Shown: positions 1-10,185, numbered from the stretch's first letter. The stretch: 64,000 bases of DNA from Bradyrhizobium sp. CB82 (GCF_029714405.1 NZ_CP121650.1:2733001-2797000); one strand, 5' to 3'. A program made the numbers and translations. Notes: generated by a model not told the origin, from the sequence alone.

Positions 1-239
1 TATGGATCGTTGGGAACTGTCCATCGCGGCACGAGTTTCTTGCTGGACTGAGCGGCTTTCGGTCGGCTTCGCCTGCGGCCGGCGATCCACATCGACATCA
101 GAGGCCGCCGCCACTCCATGGAGGGAAACCCTCCCCATCGCCGTCTTACGCGAAGCCGCGCCCGCGACGAGGTCAATCGCGAGCTCATGGCGGGGTTGCG
201 CATTGCCGGCGAACACTTGCCCCGCCGGAGCGCGACAAG

Positions 240-360
240 TTCGGGGCGTTTTTTTGGGCGCTTTTCCGATATCGTTCTGCTGGGTGAGGCTAAGCACGGC
301 AGGTCCGAGTTCTATCAGAGGCGCGCCTGCCATCACGCTCGCCCCAGCTTGAACTTTAAA
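240..360 (+). pseudogene. Possible erythromycin esterase-family remnant
   Basis: A short stretch in the frame that opens at base 118 reads FSDIVLLGEAKHGRSEFYQ, which resembles the N-terminal active-site segment of erythromycin esterase-like proteins (typically VVLIGEASHGTSEFY). The match fades within about 30 residues on either side and no full-length frame follows, so this is at most a fragment of a decayed gene. The rest of bases 1-577 shows no gene I can support. A minus-strand open stretch of about 75 codons (roughly 350-570) has an amphipathic, membrane-like composition but no start I trust. Confidence 0.3.
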
Positions 361-577
361 ACCCAATTGCGCGCGGTCAGTTCGAGTGAAACAAGAAGAT
401 CGTTACCCCCTTTCTGACGGAGCGTCCTTTCGTAACGCGATGTTCTGTAGAGTTCGGCATAGAGTGCAAAGGCGCTGACGACCTGCGAGGTGGCGCCGAT
501 CGCAACGAGTTGGATGAGAGCGGCTGGCCTCGTGCCGGCGAGCCGCCGGTTATCCGTCAGGAATACCGTCGGACGCG

Positions 578-2785
578 TCAGGCAAGAAGCTTGTCCAGCT
601 TGATAGGAAAGCGGCGGATGCGTTTGCCGGTGGCGTGATAGACGGCGTTCGCGATAGCCGCGGGGACGCCGACGATGCCGATTTCGCCGAGGCCCTTGAC
701 GCCCAGCCTGTTAATGCGGTCGTCGCGTTCGTCGACGAAGATCACGTCGATGTCGTGAATATCGGCATTCACGGGGATGTGGTACTCGGCGATATTCGCG
801 TTCATGATCCGGCCGAAGCGGTGGTCCATCACCGTCTCCTCGTGCAGGGCCATCCCGATTCCCCAGACCACGCCGCCCATGATCTGGCTGCGGCCGGTCT
901 TGGTGTTCAGGATCCGTCCGGCCGCAACGGCGCTCACGACTCGCGTGACACGGATGACGCCGAGCTGCTCGTCCACCTTCACCTCGGCGAAGGTGGCCGA
1001 ATGCGTGTTGCGCGCGTGCGACGTGTCCTCTGCGAACTGATTGAGCTTCTGCTTTTCGATCCGCTCGAGCTTGCCGTAGCGCATCACATCCACGATCGAG
1101 ACCGCACGGTCCTTGTCGCCGGCCTTGGCGATCGTGCCGTCGACAAGAATCAGATCGGGCGCATCGATGTCGCGGAGTGGCGAGGCAGGCATCGCCTTCG
1201 CAAGACGCGCAAGCTCCTGGCGAATGTCCTCGGCCGCTCCCAATACTGCGTGTGCGCTCGATGCAGCCATCCAGGAACCGCCCTCGACGGGGGCTTGTGG
1301 CAAGATCGAGTCGGCAAGCTTCGCGCTAATGTTCTCGATCGGCAGCCCGAGTGCATCGGCCGCGACCTGCGCCACGATGGTGTAAGTGCCGGTGCCGATG
1401 TCGGACGCCGCGCAGGAAACCTCGGCATGGCCGTTGGCGGTCAGCACGATGCGGACTGCGACCGGCATCTGCAGCGCCTCCCACACGCCTGTCGCCATGC
1501 CCCAGCCGATCAGCTCCTTGCCATCGCGCATTGAGCGCGGCGCAGGGGTGCGTCTGCTCCAGCCGAAGGCTTCCGCGCCGCGGGCGTAGCACTCGCGCAA
1601 CTGCTTGCTGGTGTAGGGTAGGTCTTCGCTCTGGTCGCGATCGGAGTAGCACTTCAGCCGCAGTTCGATCGGATCGAGCTTGAGCGCGACTGCCAGCTCG
1701 TCCATGGCGCATTCGAGCGCGCAGACGCCCGAAGCTGCGCCGGGCGCGCGCATGTCGCAGGGCGTGGAGACGTCGAGGCGGACGAGCTTGTGCGAATAGC
1801 GGCTGTTCGGGCTCTTGTAGAGCTGTTCGGCCCAGCCGCTGTCGTTGCGCGAAAAGTCCTCATAGCGCGAGGTGATGGCCGTGGCCTCGTGTGTGACCGC
1901 CTCGAGCGTGCCGTCAGGTCTGGCGCCGAGCCCGACGCGCTCGATCGTCGCCGGCCGGTGACCGAGCCCATACATCTGCTGCCGCGTTAGCACGACGCGA
2001 ACGGAGCGCTTCAGAGCCAGCGCGGCAAGCGTTGCCAGCACCACCTGGTATTGCGGCCGTAGGCCGGAGCCGAAGGCACCCCCGACATAGGGCGAGAGCA
2101 CGCGGATGTCGTCCGGCTTCTTGCCGAAAACGCTGCAGAGATACTTGTGAACGTTCTGGACGCCTTGCGTCTTGTCATAGATCGTGAGCCTGCCATTGCC
2201 GTCCCAGACGACCGTGGTTGCATAGAGCTCCATCGGATTGTGATGCTCGGTCGGAATGAAGTAGTCCGCCTCGTGCCGTACCGCCGCGCCGGCAAGCGCT
2301 GCTGCGGCGTCACCGCGCGGCTCGTGGGGCTTCTTCACTTCCGTTGCCTTGCTGCGTTCGGCTTCGAGATCGGTCGCAAATGCCCGCTCCACTTGATAGT
2401 CGACATGCACCAGCGTCGCGGCGAATTTCGCAGTTTCCCAGTCCTCCGCCACGACGAGCGCGATCGGCTGGCCGTTGAACTTGATATTGTCGTCGTAGAG
2501 CGGACGGAATGGCGATCCTTCGTCCGGCGCCACCTCGTCCATCCAGGCCTCGTCCTTGTCGGCGAGCGGCGGGCGATGGGCATGGGTGAGCACGTCGAGC
2601 ACGCCCTTCACCTTCAGCGCTTCGCTGGTGTCGAGCCGGGCGATGCGCCCGCGCGGAATGGTGGCCGCGACGACGAAGCCATGGAGTAGGCGGTCGGCCG
2701 TGAACTCGCCGGCATATTTGGCGGCCCCGGTAACCTTGGCCCGGCCATCGACGCGAGACGTTGGTGTTCCGACATAGGCGTTCAT
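578..2785 (-). CDS. Xanthine dehydrogenase-family molybdopterin-binding subunit (PaoC/YagR-like)
   Basis: This is the large catalytic subunit of a molybdenum hydroxylase that oxidises aldehydes or N-heterocycles to acids. The 735-residue protein is close to the length of E. coli PaoC (732). It has the aldehyde oxidase/xanthine dehydrogenase hammerhead domain at the N-terminus (VDGRAKVTGAAKYAGEF, residues 12-28) and molybdopterin-binding domains after it. The C-terminus carries GVKGLGEIGIVGVPAAIANA, whose glutamate matches the catalytic base of the family. It is the last gene of a three-gene leftward operon, 7 bases after the FAD subunit. The substrate cannot be read from sequence; the closest known model is the broad aromatic aldehyde oxidase PaoABC. 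Confidence 0.93.
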   Translation of the reverse strand: MNAYVGTPTSRVDGRAKVTGAAKYAGEFTADRLLHGFVVAATIPRGRIARLDTSEALKVKGVLDVLTHAHRPPLADKDEAWMDEVAPDEGSPFRPLYDDNIKFNGQPIALVVAEDWETAKFAATLVHVDYQVERAFATDLEAERSKATEVKKPHEPRGDAAAALAGAAVRHEADYFIPTEHHNPMELYATTVVWDGNGRLTIYDKTQGVQNVHKYLCSVFGKKPDDIRVLSPYVGGAFGSGLRPQYQVVLATLAALALKRSVRVVLTRQQMYGLGHRPATIERVGLGARPDGTLEAVTHEATAITSRYEDFSRNDSGWAEQLYKSPNSRYSHKLVRLDVSTPCDMRAPGAASGVCALECAMDELAVALKLDPIELRLKCYSDRDQSEDLPYTSKQLRECYARGAEAFGWSRRTPAPRSMRDGKELIGWGMATGVWEALQMPVAVRIVLTANGHAEVSCAASDIGTGTYTIVAQVAADALGLPIENISAKLADSILPQAPVEGGSWMAASSAHAVLGAAEDIRQELARLAKAMPASPLRDIDAPDLILVDGTIAKAGDKDRAVSIVDVMRYGKLERIEKQKLNQFAEDTSHARNTHSATFAEVKVDEQLGVIRVTRVVSAVAAGRILNTKTGRSQIMGGVVWGIGMALHEETVMDHRFGRIMNANIAEYHIPVNADIHDIDVIFVDERDDRINRLGVKGLGEIGIVGVPAAIANAVYHATGKRIRRFPIKLDKLLA

Positions 2786-2792
2786 CGGTCCC

Positions 2793-3809
2793 TCACGCGA
2801 TCTTCTTGTGAGCCTGCGATTGCGGCGTGGCGCTCGCGGCCTGCATCAGCGTCCGCACGATGGCGCGGCGAGCGAGCTCGACCTTGAAGCCGTTATGCGC
2901 ACGGGCTTTGGCGCCCTGCAGCAGGAGATCAGCAGCGTGGGAGAAATGCTCCACAGTTGCGGCCTGGCCGCGCAACGCCGTTTCGGCCTCAAGGCTGCGC
3001 CAGGGCTTGTGCGCGACTCCGCCGAGCGCCACGCGCGCCTCTCTGATCGCGTTGCCATCGAGTTCGAGCGCGGCAGCAACCGAGACGAGGGAGAACGCAT
3101 AAGACAAGCGGTCGCGGACTTTCAGATAGCTGTAGTTATGGGCAAAGCCGCGTGGCGGCAGTTCGATCGCCGTGATGATCTCGCCGGCGCCGAGATTGGT
3201 ATCGACATGAGGTGTGTCGCCGGGGAGCCGATGGAAATCGGTCAGCGCCATCGTGCGCTCGCCGGATGGACCTGAAATATGCACTAGCGCGCCGAGCGCG
3301 GCCAGCGCCACGCTCATGTCGGACGGATTGGTCGCGATGCAGGCGGCGCTCGTGCCGAGGATGGCATGGTTGCGATTGACGCCGTCGATCGCCGAGCAGC
3401 CGCTGCCGGGAGTTCGCTTGTTGCAAGGCGTCGCCGTGTCATAAAAATACGCGCAACGCGTTCGTTGCATCAGGTTGCCGCCGACGGACGCCATGTTGCG
3501 CAACTGCGCCGATGCGCCGGCCAGGATGGCGCTGGCGAGTAGCGGGTAGCGCTGCTCGATCAGCGGATGGTAGGCGAGGTCCGAGTTCGGCATCAAGGCG
3601 CCGATGCGCAGCCCTCCATCGGCCGTCTCCTCGATCATGCGCAGCGGCAGGCGAGAAATGTCGATCAGCCGGGAAGGCTGCTCGACATTCTCCTTCATCA
3701 GGTCGATCAAATTGGTGCCGCCGGCAATAAGCTTGGCGCCGGGGTGGGCGGTAAGCAGGAGGATCGCATCGGCGACATCAGAGGCGCGGGAATATTGGAA
3801 GTTGATCAT
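2793..3809 (-). CDS. FAD-binding subunit of molybdenum aldehyde oxidoreductase (PaoB/YagS-like)
   Basis: This is the medium subunit, which passes electrons between the iron-sulfur subunit and an acceptor through FAD. It is 338 residues, with the FAD-binding motif [14 protein letters not shown] near residues 30-43 and the second flavin segment [18 protein letters not shown] near residue 107. The cysteines after it ([14 protein letters not shown]) match the extra [4Fe-4S] site that separates PaoB/YagS proteins from ordinary xanthine dehydrogenase medium subunits. Its start overlaps the stop of the 2Fe-2S gene by four bases (ATGA), which indicates translational coupling. Confidence 0.93.
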   Translation of the reverse strand: MINFQYSRASDVADAILLLTAHPGAKLIAGGTNLIDLMKENVEQPSRLIDISRLPLRMIEETADGGLRIGALMPNSDLAYHPLIEQRYPLLASAILAGASAQLRNMASVGGNLMQRTRCAYFYDTATPCNKRTPGSGCSAIDGVNRNHAILGTSAACIATNPSDMSVALAALGALVHISGPSGERTMALTDFHRLPGDTPHVDTNLGAGEIITAIELPPRGFAHNYSYLKVRDRLSYAFSLVSVAAALELDGNAIREARVALGGVAHKPWRSLEAETALRGQAATVEHFSHAADLLLQGAKARAHNGFKVELARRAIVRTLMQAASATPQSQAHKKIA

Positions 3810-4297
3810 GGCCGCCCCATTGCCTGCTGGATGGCAGCGACGATGTTGGGATAGGCGCCGCAGCGGCAGAGATTGCCGCTCATTAGCTCCCGGATCTCGT
3901 CAGCATCCCGGGCGCGACCTTCGGCGAGGAGGCCGGCTGCCGAACAGATCTGTCCCGGCGTGCAATAGCCGCACTGGAAGGCGTCATGGTCGATGAAGGC
4001 CTGTTGCAGGGGATGCAGCTCGCCATCCCTGGCAAGACCTTCGACGGTCGTGATCTCCGCGCCGTCCTTCATGACCGCGAGCGTCAGGCAGGAATTGACC
4101 CGCCGGCCATCGACCAGCACGGTGCAGGCGCCGCATTGACCGTGATCGCAGCCCTTCTTGGTGCCGGTCAACGCGAGATGATCACGCAAGACATCCAGGA
4201 GTGTGGTCCAGGGCACTAGGTCGAGCTTGCGCCTGACACCATTGACGACAAGATTGATTGGAATGCGATCGGGAATTTGATTTACGGCACCGGCCAT
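3806..4297 (-). CDS. 2Fe-2S subunit of molybdenum aldehyde oxidoreductase (PaoA/YagT-like)
   Basis: This is the small electron-transfer subunit with two [2Fe-2S] clusters. The plant-ferredoxin cluster is in [21 protein letters not shown] and the helical cluster in [11 protein letters not shown] with [12 protein letters not shown] chose the ATG at 4297 because GAGGGA precedes it at good spacing; an upstream TTG at 4336 would add 13 residues. Neither start gives a twin-arginine leader, although the E. coli homologue PaoA has one. This enzyme may therefore stay in the cytoplasm. First gene of the operon with the two subunits downstream. Confidence 0.92.
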   Translation of the reverse strand: MAGAVNQIPDRIPINLVVNGVRRKLDLVPWTTLLDVLRDHLALTGTKKGCDHGQCGACTVLVDGRRVNSCLTLAVMKDGAEITTVEGLARDGELHPLQQAFIDHDAFQCGYCTPGQICSAAGLLAEGRARDADEIRELMSGNLCRCGAYPNIVAAIQQAMGRP

Positions 4298-4480
4298 GTC
4301 GTTTCCCTCGCGAGGGAGGCCGAGCCGAGTAGTCAAGTCTGTTGACGCGATTGCGCGTCGTCTCCGCTGGCCAATAGCGCCCCAACGGGCGACAAGTCGC
4401 TTGGTTCCACTGGGGAAGTTTCCCTTCCGGCGAGGAAGCCGTCAGCGCTTCGTGTCGCCGAAACCCACAATCGATACCCC

Positions 4481-4675
4481 ATGCTTGACGACCTCACGGA
4501 CAGCCTCAAGTCCTTTGAGATAATCCTTCCCGTAGTCGTCGTTCTGCTAGAGGTCGAGCGCGCCATCACCAAGGCGACCAAGCCGCGCGACCCGGACAAT
4601 CCCAATCGATTGCCGCAAGGCAATGCGCTCGCCGCCATCTGCGCCGAATATCTAGGGCGCAAGGCCGCGAAATGA
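4481..4675 (+). CDS. Small hypothetical protein
   Basis: A 64-residue open frame with a hydrophobic N-terminal half (EIILPVVVVLLEVERA) and a polar C-terminal half. I do not recognise a family. No clear ribosome binding site was noted, and the surrounding 4,340-5,228 stretch is otherwise empty apart from one very short candidate on the other strand. It could be a real small protein or a chance frame. Confidence 0.28.
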   Translation: MLDDLTDSLKSFEIILPVVVVLLEVERAITKATKPRDPDNPNRLPQGNALAAICAEYLGRKAAK

Positions 4676-4881
4676 CACGATGGGCCGCTTCCGGACTCAT
4701 GCAGCGAGGCATCATTCATTCATCCCGCTTCGACAACCTGGAATCGCTTGACGCCAACCAGGCTTCGGTGAGTTCAACACCGTCTCTTTCGCAGACTGCA
4801 CTGAATGAGGTTTTCGCGTTTGGGTGCTCAAAGCAGAATGCTTTTGCTTTCTCAGCTGTCTCCACCCACCAATCTGATTTC

Positions 4882-4998
4882 TTATCGCGCGCGATACGAA
4901 TCGGGGATGATCCCGCCTGCCCACTCAGCCAACAGCATCCGCTCGATGCGGTCGGCTTGCTCTTTCGTCAAATTGACCGCCGGGCTGGTCCCGACCAT
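4882..4998 (-). CDS. Possible very small ORF (about 38 residues)
   Basis: This minus-strand frame reads MVGTSPAVNLTKEQADRI and ends IIPDSYRAR. The composition is protein-like, with an amphipathic helix, and the same frame stays open some 30 codons upstream of the ATG. There is no recognised family. It may be a small gene or the tail of a decayed longer one. Confidence 0.22.
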   Translation of the reverse strand: MVGTSPAVNLTKEQADRIERMLLAEWAGGIIPDSYRAR

Positions 4999-5228
4999 TG
5001 CCGGCCTCTTGAATCGCGCCGCCTGGCGCGACCGCCGGGTCGTTTCATCTGACTGGATCGGTGACCAAATACGATGTCAACGGCGAAACGCGCGCGATTG
5101 CAGGATCGGCGTGCCCGGATTCCGGTTCCAGGCCAGAATGAATCCTCCGCATTGCCGGATTTAGGTCGCATTGCGACCCAGGTCGCGGCCAAAGGTTTTC
5201 CCGGGCGGGGCGCAACACCGGGGGTTCT

Positions 5229-6008
5229 ATGTCCGGTCATTTGCGATTTTGCTTCGCCACTTTTCTTCTCGCAGGTCTCTCGACGTCGCCGGCATTTTCG
5301 AATTCTTTGGCCGACTTCTTCTCGCTCGATGCCGCTCCCGCGAAAGCCACTGCTCCCACTCCCGCCGAAGAGCAGTGCTTGCCAAAACCCGGCAAGTCGA
5401 CGGCCGAGGGCCAGCATTGGGTCTATCGTTACGATGGCCACCGCAAATGCTGGTTCCAGGCCGCCGAGGAGGTCGCCACGGTGAAGAAGCCGGTGCATCA
5501 TCGCGCCGCGAAGCAGCGTGTCGCTGCTCCCGAGGAGATAAAGGCCGCGCTGCGCAAGCGAAAGGCGGGCGTGGATGCGCGTGCCGAGCTGCTGCGCTCC
5601 GCACCGGCGGAAACGCCCCACCCGACGCCACCCGCGCCCGCGCTTAAGGTGGTCGATGCCGCTCCGGGGGCTGCGGCGCTCGTGCCGCCGGCCCCCCTTG
5701 TCGCGAAGCCCGCGACCGATCAGCTCGACCAACCCACGTCGCGCGAGGTCGACGTGGAGACGCTTTTGGCGGCGGCGCCGGCCGCCACCGATACGGTTGC
5801 CGCCTCACTGCTGCCGGCCACCCTGGTCACCGATCCCATCGCCGATGCGGGCGAGGACGGCCAGGGGTGGACGGCAACCTGGCTCGGCGTGCTGCTGATG
5901 GCGCTGGGGCTCCTCTCCCTCCTAAGCTCGAGCCGGATCCTTCGGGGGGCCTTGCTGATCGGGCGATTTATCGATCCGAGTACGGGTACGCATCATCGGA
6001 GTAGGTAG
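5229..6008 (+). CDS. Exported, membrane-anchored hypothetical protein
   Basis: A 259-residue protein with an N-terminal signal peptide (hydrophobic stretch to about residue 24, then SNSLADFF). A small conserved block follows with one cysteine (EEQCLPKPGKSTAEGQHWVY) and HRKCWFQ. The middle is long, low-complexity and rich in alanine and proline (about 100-200). A single transmembrane helix lies near the C-terminus (WLGVLLMALGLLSLLSS, about 218-236). A purine-rich GGGGG lies just before the ATG. This layout suggests a periplasmic domain on an extended linker, anchored by the C-terminus. An overlapping minus-strand frame (4968-5732) has no such features and was rejected. Function unknown. Confidence 0.7.
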   Translation: MSGHLRFCFATFLLAGLSTSPAFSNSLADFFSLDAAPAKATAPTPAEEQCLPKPGKSTAEGQHWVYRYDGHRKCWFQAAEEVATVKKPVHHRAAKQRVAAPEEIKAALRKRKAGVDARAELLRSAPAETPHPTPPAPALKVVDAAPGAAALVPPAPLVAKPATDQLDQPTSREVDVETLLAAAPAATDTVAASLLPATLVTDPIADAGEDGQGWTATWLGVLLMALGLLSLLSSSRILRGALLIGRFIDPSTGTHHRSR

Positions 6009-6012
6009 CTCA

Positions 6013-6249
6013 ATGGTTGGTGAAAGCAGGCTCGTGCGCCCCGCCGTGGCCGCGGTCCATTCGGAAGCCGAAATGGACAATTTTGCCGAGGCAATCAATC
6101 ATGCATTGCACGAGGTGCAGGCCGCCCGGCGTGACATCCGTATGACTGCCTTCTGCGTGCAGCAGGCAGAGGCCATTCGCAGAATAGATCGAGCCCGAGC
6201 CTGCCTTGCTTTCTGGCGCAGTTCCGGAAATTACAGTTCAACTAGCTGA
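6013..6249 (+). CDS. Small hypothetical protein
   Basis: A 78-residue mostly helical protein that starts four bases after the preceding stop, so the two are probably co-transcribed. It contains an acidic segment (SEAEMDNFAEAINHAL) followed by an arginine- and alanine-rich segment (QAARRDIRM). There is no signal peptide and no family I recognise. Confidence 0.5.
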   Translation: MVGESRLVRPAVAAVHSEAEMDNFAEAINHALHEVQAARRDIRMTAFCVQQAEAIRRIDRARACLAFWRSSGNYSSTS

Positions 6250-6424
6250 GCATCCATCGTTCGACGCTGCGCAAGTATCCTGACCTCTCTGAATGTCGGT
6301 GGCGACGATGGAGCTTTCCCGGAACGGCGCGAGGGCCAGGTTGCTGGCCGCAGACAAATCCTGGCGCTACATGTGATCAATCATGGGCTGCATAAGCGCA
6401 TAGCATCGGCATGCCAGGCTCTTG

Positions 6425-6775
6425 AGCCGCCCCCGGTCGACCTCAACGACAAGCTGACCGCGTTTGCCAAGCACTGGGTCTTCCGGCCACGCGCCTGCGC
6501 GCCATATCGAGCCCGGACCAAGGGCAAGACCGAGAACGGCGTTGGCTACGTAAAACGGAATGCGATCGCTGGCCGCGCCTTCCCGAGCTGGGAAGCCCTT
6601 GAAGCGCATCTTGAGGCTTGGACACGGGAGGTCGCCGATCGGCGCCAGCAGGGCACCACTGGCGAGCCACCTTGGGCCGCCCGGAGTTGGCAAGACGCAC
6701 CTTGCGGTCGCGCTGGGGCGGGAAGCGATCCTGGCTTGGCATTCCCTGCAGTTCGTCGCAGCCACCTCCTGACGA
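6425..6775 (+). pseudogene. IS21-family istA/istB remnant
   Basis: Two pieces of an IS21-type element are fused. The first, in the frame open from 6373, is the C-terminal half of the IstA transposase (RARTKGKTENGVGYVKRNAI, then REVADRR and GTTGE). The second, in another frame, carries the Walker A region of the IstB helper ATPase (LGPPGVGKTHLAVALGREAI) and stops soon after. Everything between the end of IstA and the IstB ATP-binding site is missing, so one deletion joined them. No terminal inverted repeats are evident. Confidence 0.8.
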
Positions 6776-6921
6776 GCCGCCACGCTTGCCGGTCCGGGAA
6801 CTAGAGCGCCGGCGAACAGTTCTGTTGGCGCAACGTAGCTCCGGAAGAATATCCAGGCCAAGCAAGCGCGAGAAATTGAGCATCGCGCCGTCCGGCAAGG
6901 GGACAGCCAGCGAGTTCCGGC

Positions 6922-8763
6922 ATGACCAGGAAAAACCGCTTCAATCTGGGATACGCCATCGCCGCTATTTTCGCGGTTTTCTTGATCCAGCATCTCATCT
7001 CGACCGCCAGCCAAATAGCCGTTATCCCCTTCAGCGAATACCAGCAGTTGCTGCGTCAAGGGAAAGTCGATGCCGTGGGCATCTCCGATCGCACAGTGCA
7101 GGGCACTCTGAAGGAGCCCCTGCCGGGTGGTCAGAAGCGATTCATCACGACGCGCGTTGATCAGGACGTCGCGCAGGAACTCGAAAAGTACAACGTCCGC
7201 TTCACCGGCCAGATCGAGAGCACATTTTTGCGCGATCTCCTTTCGTGGGTCATGCCGGTGCTGTTGTTCGTCGGACTGTGGTGGTACATCGGCAAGCGCA
7301 TTACGGAGGGCGGTGGTCTCGGCGGCGGGCTGATGGCGATCGGCAAGAGCAAGGCCAAGATCTATGTCGAGTCCAATACCGGCGTCACTTTTGCTGATGT
7401 CGCCGGCGTCGACGAAGCCAAAGACGAGCTTCGCGAGGTTGTCGATTTCCTGAAGAATCCGACCGACTACGGCCGACTTGGGGGCCGCATGCCGAAAGGT
7501 GTGCTGCTGGTCGGCCCGCCTGGCACAGGAAAAACCTTGCTGGCCAAAGCCGTCGCCGGAGAAGCCAGGGTGCCTTTCTTTTCGATCTCGGGTTCGGAAT
7601 TCGTCGAGATGTTCGTCGGCGTGGGAGCGGCACGGGTGCGCGACTTGTTCCAGCAGGCGCACGAAAAGGCGCCGGCGATCATCTTCATCGACGAGCTCGA
7701 CGCACTCGGACGCGCCCGCGGGATCGGCCCTTTTGCCGGTGGCCACGATGAGAAGGAGCAGACGCTGAACCAGCTGCTGGTGGAGCTCGACGGATTCGAT
7801 GCGCGCTCGGGGCTCGTCATCCTTGCTGCGACCAACCGGCCGGAAATACTCGATCCTGCCCTGCTCCGCGCCGGCCGCTTCGACCGCCAGGTATTGGTCG
7901 ATCGTCCCGACAAGAAAGGACGCATCGAGATTCTAAAGGTTCATATGAAGAAAGTGCGGCTCGCAGCCGACGTCGAGCCAGAAGCAGTTGCAGCATTGAC
8001 ACCGGGATTTACCGGTGCCGATCTCGCGAACCTCGTCAACGAGGCCGCGCTTCTGGCGACCCGCCGTGGCGCCGAGGCGGTCAGCATGAGCGACTTCAAC
8101 AACGCTGTGGAGCGCATGGTCGCAGGCCTCGAAAAACGCAACCGTCTGCTCAACGCCAAGGAACGCGAGATCGTCGCGTATCATGAGATGGGACACGCCC
8201 TAGTCGCACTCTCATTGCCCGGCGTCGATCCCGTGCACAAGGTCTCCATCATCCCGCGAGGGGTAGGTGCGCTAGGTTATACCATTCAGCGCCCGATCGA
8301 AGACCGCTTCCTGATGACCAAGGAGGAGCTGGAAAACAAGATGGCTGTGCTGCTCGGTGGCCGCGCAGCCGAGCTGATCGTGTTTGGCCATCTATCCACC
8401 GGCGCCGCGGATGATCTGCGTCGCGTGACCGACATCGCGCGCAGCATGGTGACTCGCTACGGGATGTCGGACAAGCTGGGCAGCGTCGCCTATGAGCGAG
8501 ATCCCGGCAATTTCCTCGCGGGCACGGACCAGCCCTATCCGGTTCGCGAACGTGACTATGCCGAAGAGACCGCAGCCGCGGTTGACCGCGAAGTGAAGGA
8601 TATCGTCGACCAGGTCTTCCAGCGCACGCAGGGCCTTCTGAACACACGACGGTCGATTCTGGACCGCGCGGCGAAGAAGCTGTTGGAGAAGGAGACGCTG
8701 GAGCAGGGCGATATCGACATGCTGATCCGGGAGATGCCGAAGGAAGCTCTGCGTGTGATTTAA
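6922..8763 (+). CDS. ftsH: ATP-dependent zinc metalloprotease FtsH
   Basis: This is a membrane-bound AAA+ protease that unfolds and degrades membrane and some soluble proteins. The 613-residue protein has two N-terminal transmembrane helices (about 9-25 and 108-125) flanking a periplasmic domain. It then has the AAA module with Walker A GPPGTGKT at 198-205, Walker [12 protein letters not shown], and the second region of homology [20 protein letters not shown]. The zinc site HEMGH starts near residue 421. All key residues are present. It stands alone between insertion-sequence remnants and is shorter than usual housekeeping FtsH (about 640), so it is probably an accessory paralogue rather than the essential copy. 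Confidence 0.95.
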   Translation: MTRKNRFNLGYAIAAIFAVFLIQHLISTASQIAVIPFSEYQQLLRQGKVDAVGISDRTVQGTLKEPLPGGQKRFITTRVDQDVAQELEKYNVRFTGQIESTFLRDLLSWVMPVLLFVGLWWYIGKRITEGGGLGGGLMAIGKSKAKIYVESNTGVTFADVAGVDEAKDELREVVDFLKNPTDYGRLGGRMPKGVLLVGPPGTGKTLLAKAVAGEARVPFFSISGSEFVEMFVGVGAARVRDLFQQAHEKAPAIIFIDELDALGRARGIGPFAGGHDEKEQTLNQLLVELDGFDARSGLVILAATNRPEILDPALLRAGRFDRQVLVDRPDKKGRIEILKVHMKKVRLAADVEPEAVAALTPGFTGADLANLVNEAALLATRRGAEAVSMSDFNNAVERMVAGLEKRNRLLNAKEREIVAYHEMGHALVALSLPGVDPVHKVSIIPRGVGALGYTIQRPIEDRFLMTKEELENKMAVLLGGRAAELIVFGHLSTGAADDLRRVTDIARSMVTRYGMSDKLGSVAYERDPGNFLAGTDQPYPVRERDYAEETAAAVDREVKDIVDQVFQRTQGLLNTRRSILDRAAKKLLEKETLEQGDIDMLIREMPKEALRVI

Positions 8764-8833
8764 GTTACGCATCAACGCGGATGCCCGCGCACAGCCGATC
8801 GCGCGCAAAAAGCGTCACGCAGACTGCGTTAGC

Positions 8834-9064
8834 CTAACCTCCGTTTGGAGTTCGAGCAGGTGTTTCCTTTAACGATGACGAACTATTTGAAAGCAATGCA
8901 GGCGGCTGACCGCTGTTTCTTGGAGATTCGATCTGAGTACCAGCGTCGGCGCGCTTGGCCTGCCATTCAAGGAACAGGTGGCCGGCGACCAACATGATGC
9001 CGGCGCATAGTAGCGCGAGCCCTGCGCTTACGAGATCACGATAGTCATCCATCCCACAACTCAT
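8834..9064 (-). CDS. Small single-pass membrane protein, hypothetical
   Basis: A 76-residue protein with one transmembrane helix near the N-terminus (VSAGLALLCAGIMLVAGHLF, about 11-30) and a polar, serine- and proline-rich C-terminal tail. There is no recognised family. It is convergent with ftsH and lies before a decayed region, so it may or may not still be functional. Confidence 0.4.
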   Translation of the reverse strand: MSCGMDDYRDLVSAGLALLCAGIMLVAGHLFLEWQAKRADAGTQIESPRNSGQPPALLSNSSSSLKETPARTPNGG

Positions 9065-9215
9065 GGCTTTTCTTTATCAGGCCGCAGCCGACCTCGGAAG
9101 TTGGGATCGTGACGCGCTCGACTGTCCTACAGGGCAACCCCGGCGACCGCGTTTCATTGGGCGATAGGGTCGAGGCGCACCCTAACCGGCGATAACCGTC
9201 CTTCTCGAGACTGCA

Positions 9216-9386
9216 ATGATTGGATTCACACGGCCGCCCTGCGACGCGGGGGTCATCCAGGCGACGCCGGTTTTTGATGCGGCCCTGTCACCAAGTCGCA
9301 AGTGGCTGACACTGACGACGACCATAGTCGGGTCGACCGTGGCTTCATCGACGGCTCGGTGGTGAACATCGCGCTGGCCGCGAGGC
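9216..9386 (+). pseudogene. N-terminal fragment of a DHA2-type MFS transporter
   Basis: The frame from the ATG at 9216 reads to KWLTLTTTIVGSTVA, then a one-base deletion shifts it to FIDGSVVNIALAA. Together these match the first transmembrane helix and the conserved FIDGTVVNVALP motif of DHA2 drug exporters. The sequence stops at about base 9386, where a transposase fragment begins. Only about 55 codons remain. Confidence 0.65.
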
Positions 9387-10185
9387 TTCCGTGAGAGCGA
9401 GATCCTGCGGCATATCTTCGAGCGCGTGGTTGCAACGTGCATGGCCGCCGGCCTCGTCAAGGGCGAAGGGTTCGGGGTGGATGCGAGCGTGATGGAAGCC
9501 AACGCCAGCCGTTATCATGCCAAAGCGCCGGATGAGTTGGACTGGACCGACGCGCAACGACAGAAGGGTGCCGTGGCCGAGTATCTTGCTGGACTTGAGG
9601 CCGAGGCGCAGGTCCAGCAAGGCCCGGATAACCGCAAACAAAGTGCTTCACACCACCGGTACCGTGCACGACGGCAACATGCTCCGCTACCGTGCCTCCA
9701 AATTCGACTGCGATGCTTGCGCGCTGAAGATGCGATGCTGTCCGAATATGGCTGCCCGACAGGTACCCCGTGACATTCACGAAGATGCTCGCGATATGGC
9801 GCGACGGCTGATGGGGACAAAGCGCTTCCTCAAATCGCGAGATGAACGCAAGCGCATTGAGATGCGCTTTGCTCATCTCAAGACCCACCACGGGTTCGAA
9901 CGCATGCGGCTCAGAGGTCTCTCCGGCGCTCGTGACGAGTTTCACCTTGCCGCCATCGTGCAGAACCTCAAGACGATGGCGCTCCATCTGCTCGGCCCGC
10001 CAACCGGTCAGGTGCGCGCGTCGATTGCGTAAGAAGCACGGCAATTTGGGCGATGTGTTCGCCGGCCAGGCCGTGACGCCCAGCCACGGGCCAAGTGAAA
10101 ACGTCTCCCCAACAGCAAGCGATTTGCGGCAGGGCATTTTTCGACAGCATCGGTCAGACTCGGAAATTAAGGAAACTACATCTTT
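9384..10185 (+). pseudogene. Degenerate IS1182/IS5-like transposase
   Basis: The element starts inside the transposase, with FRESEILRHIFERVVATCMA and GEGFGVDASVMEANASRYH in the frame of base 9426. It then jumps near 9640 to another frame with KVLHTTGTVHDGNMLRYRAS, the cysteine motif CDACALKMRCCPN and RIEMRFAHLKTHHGFERMRL. The central part, which carries most of the catalytic acidic residues, is deleted. A tail resembling the usual end of the element (FFDSIGQ) lies near 10,150. The copy cannot be active. Confidence 0.8.

Noticed and set aside
4968..5732. Minus-strand frame of 254 codons
   Set aside because: Overlaps the plus-strand exported protein at 5229, which has a signal peptide, a C-terminal membrane helix and a ribosome binding site.
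6367..7746. Minus-strand frame of 459 codons
   Set aside because: Antisense to ftsH and the IS21 remnant; no protein family features.
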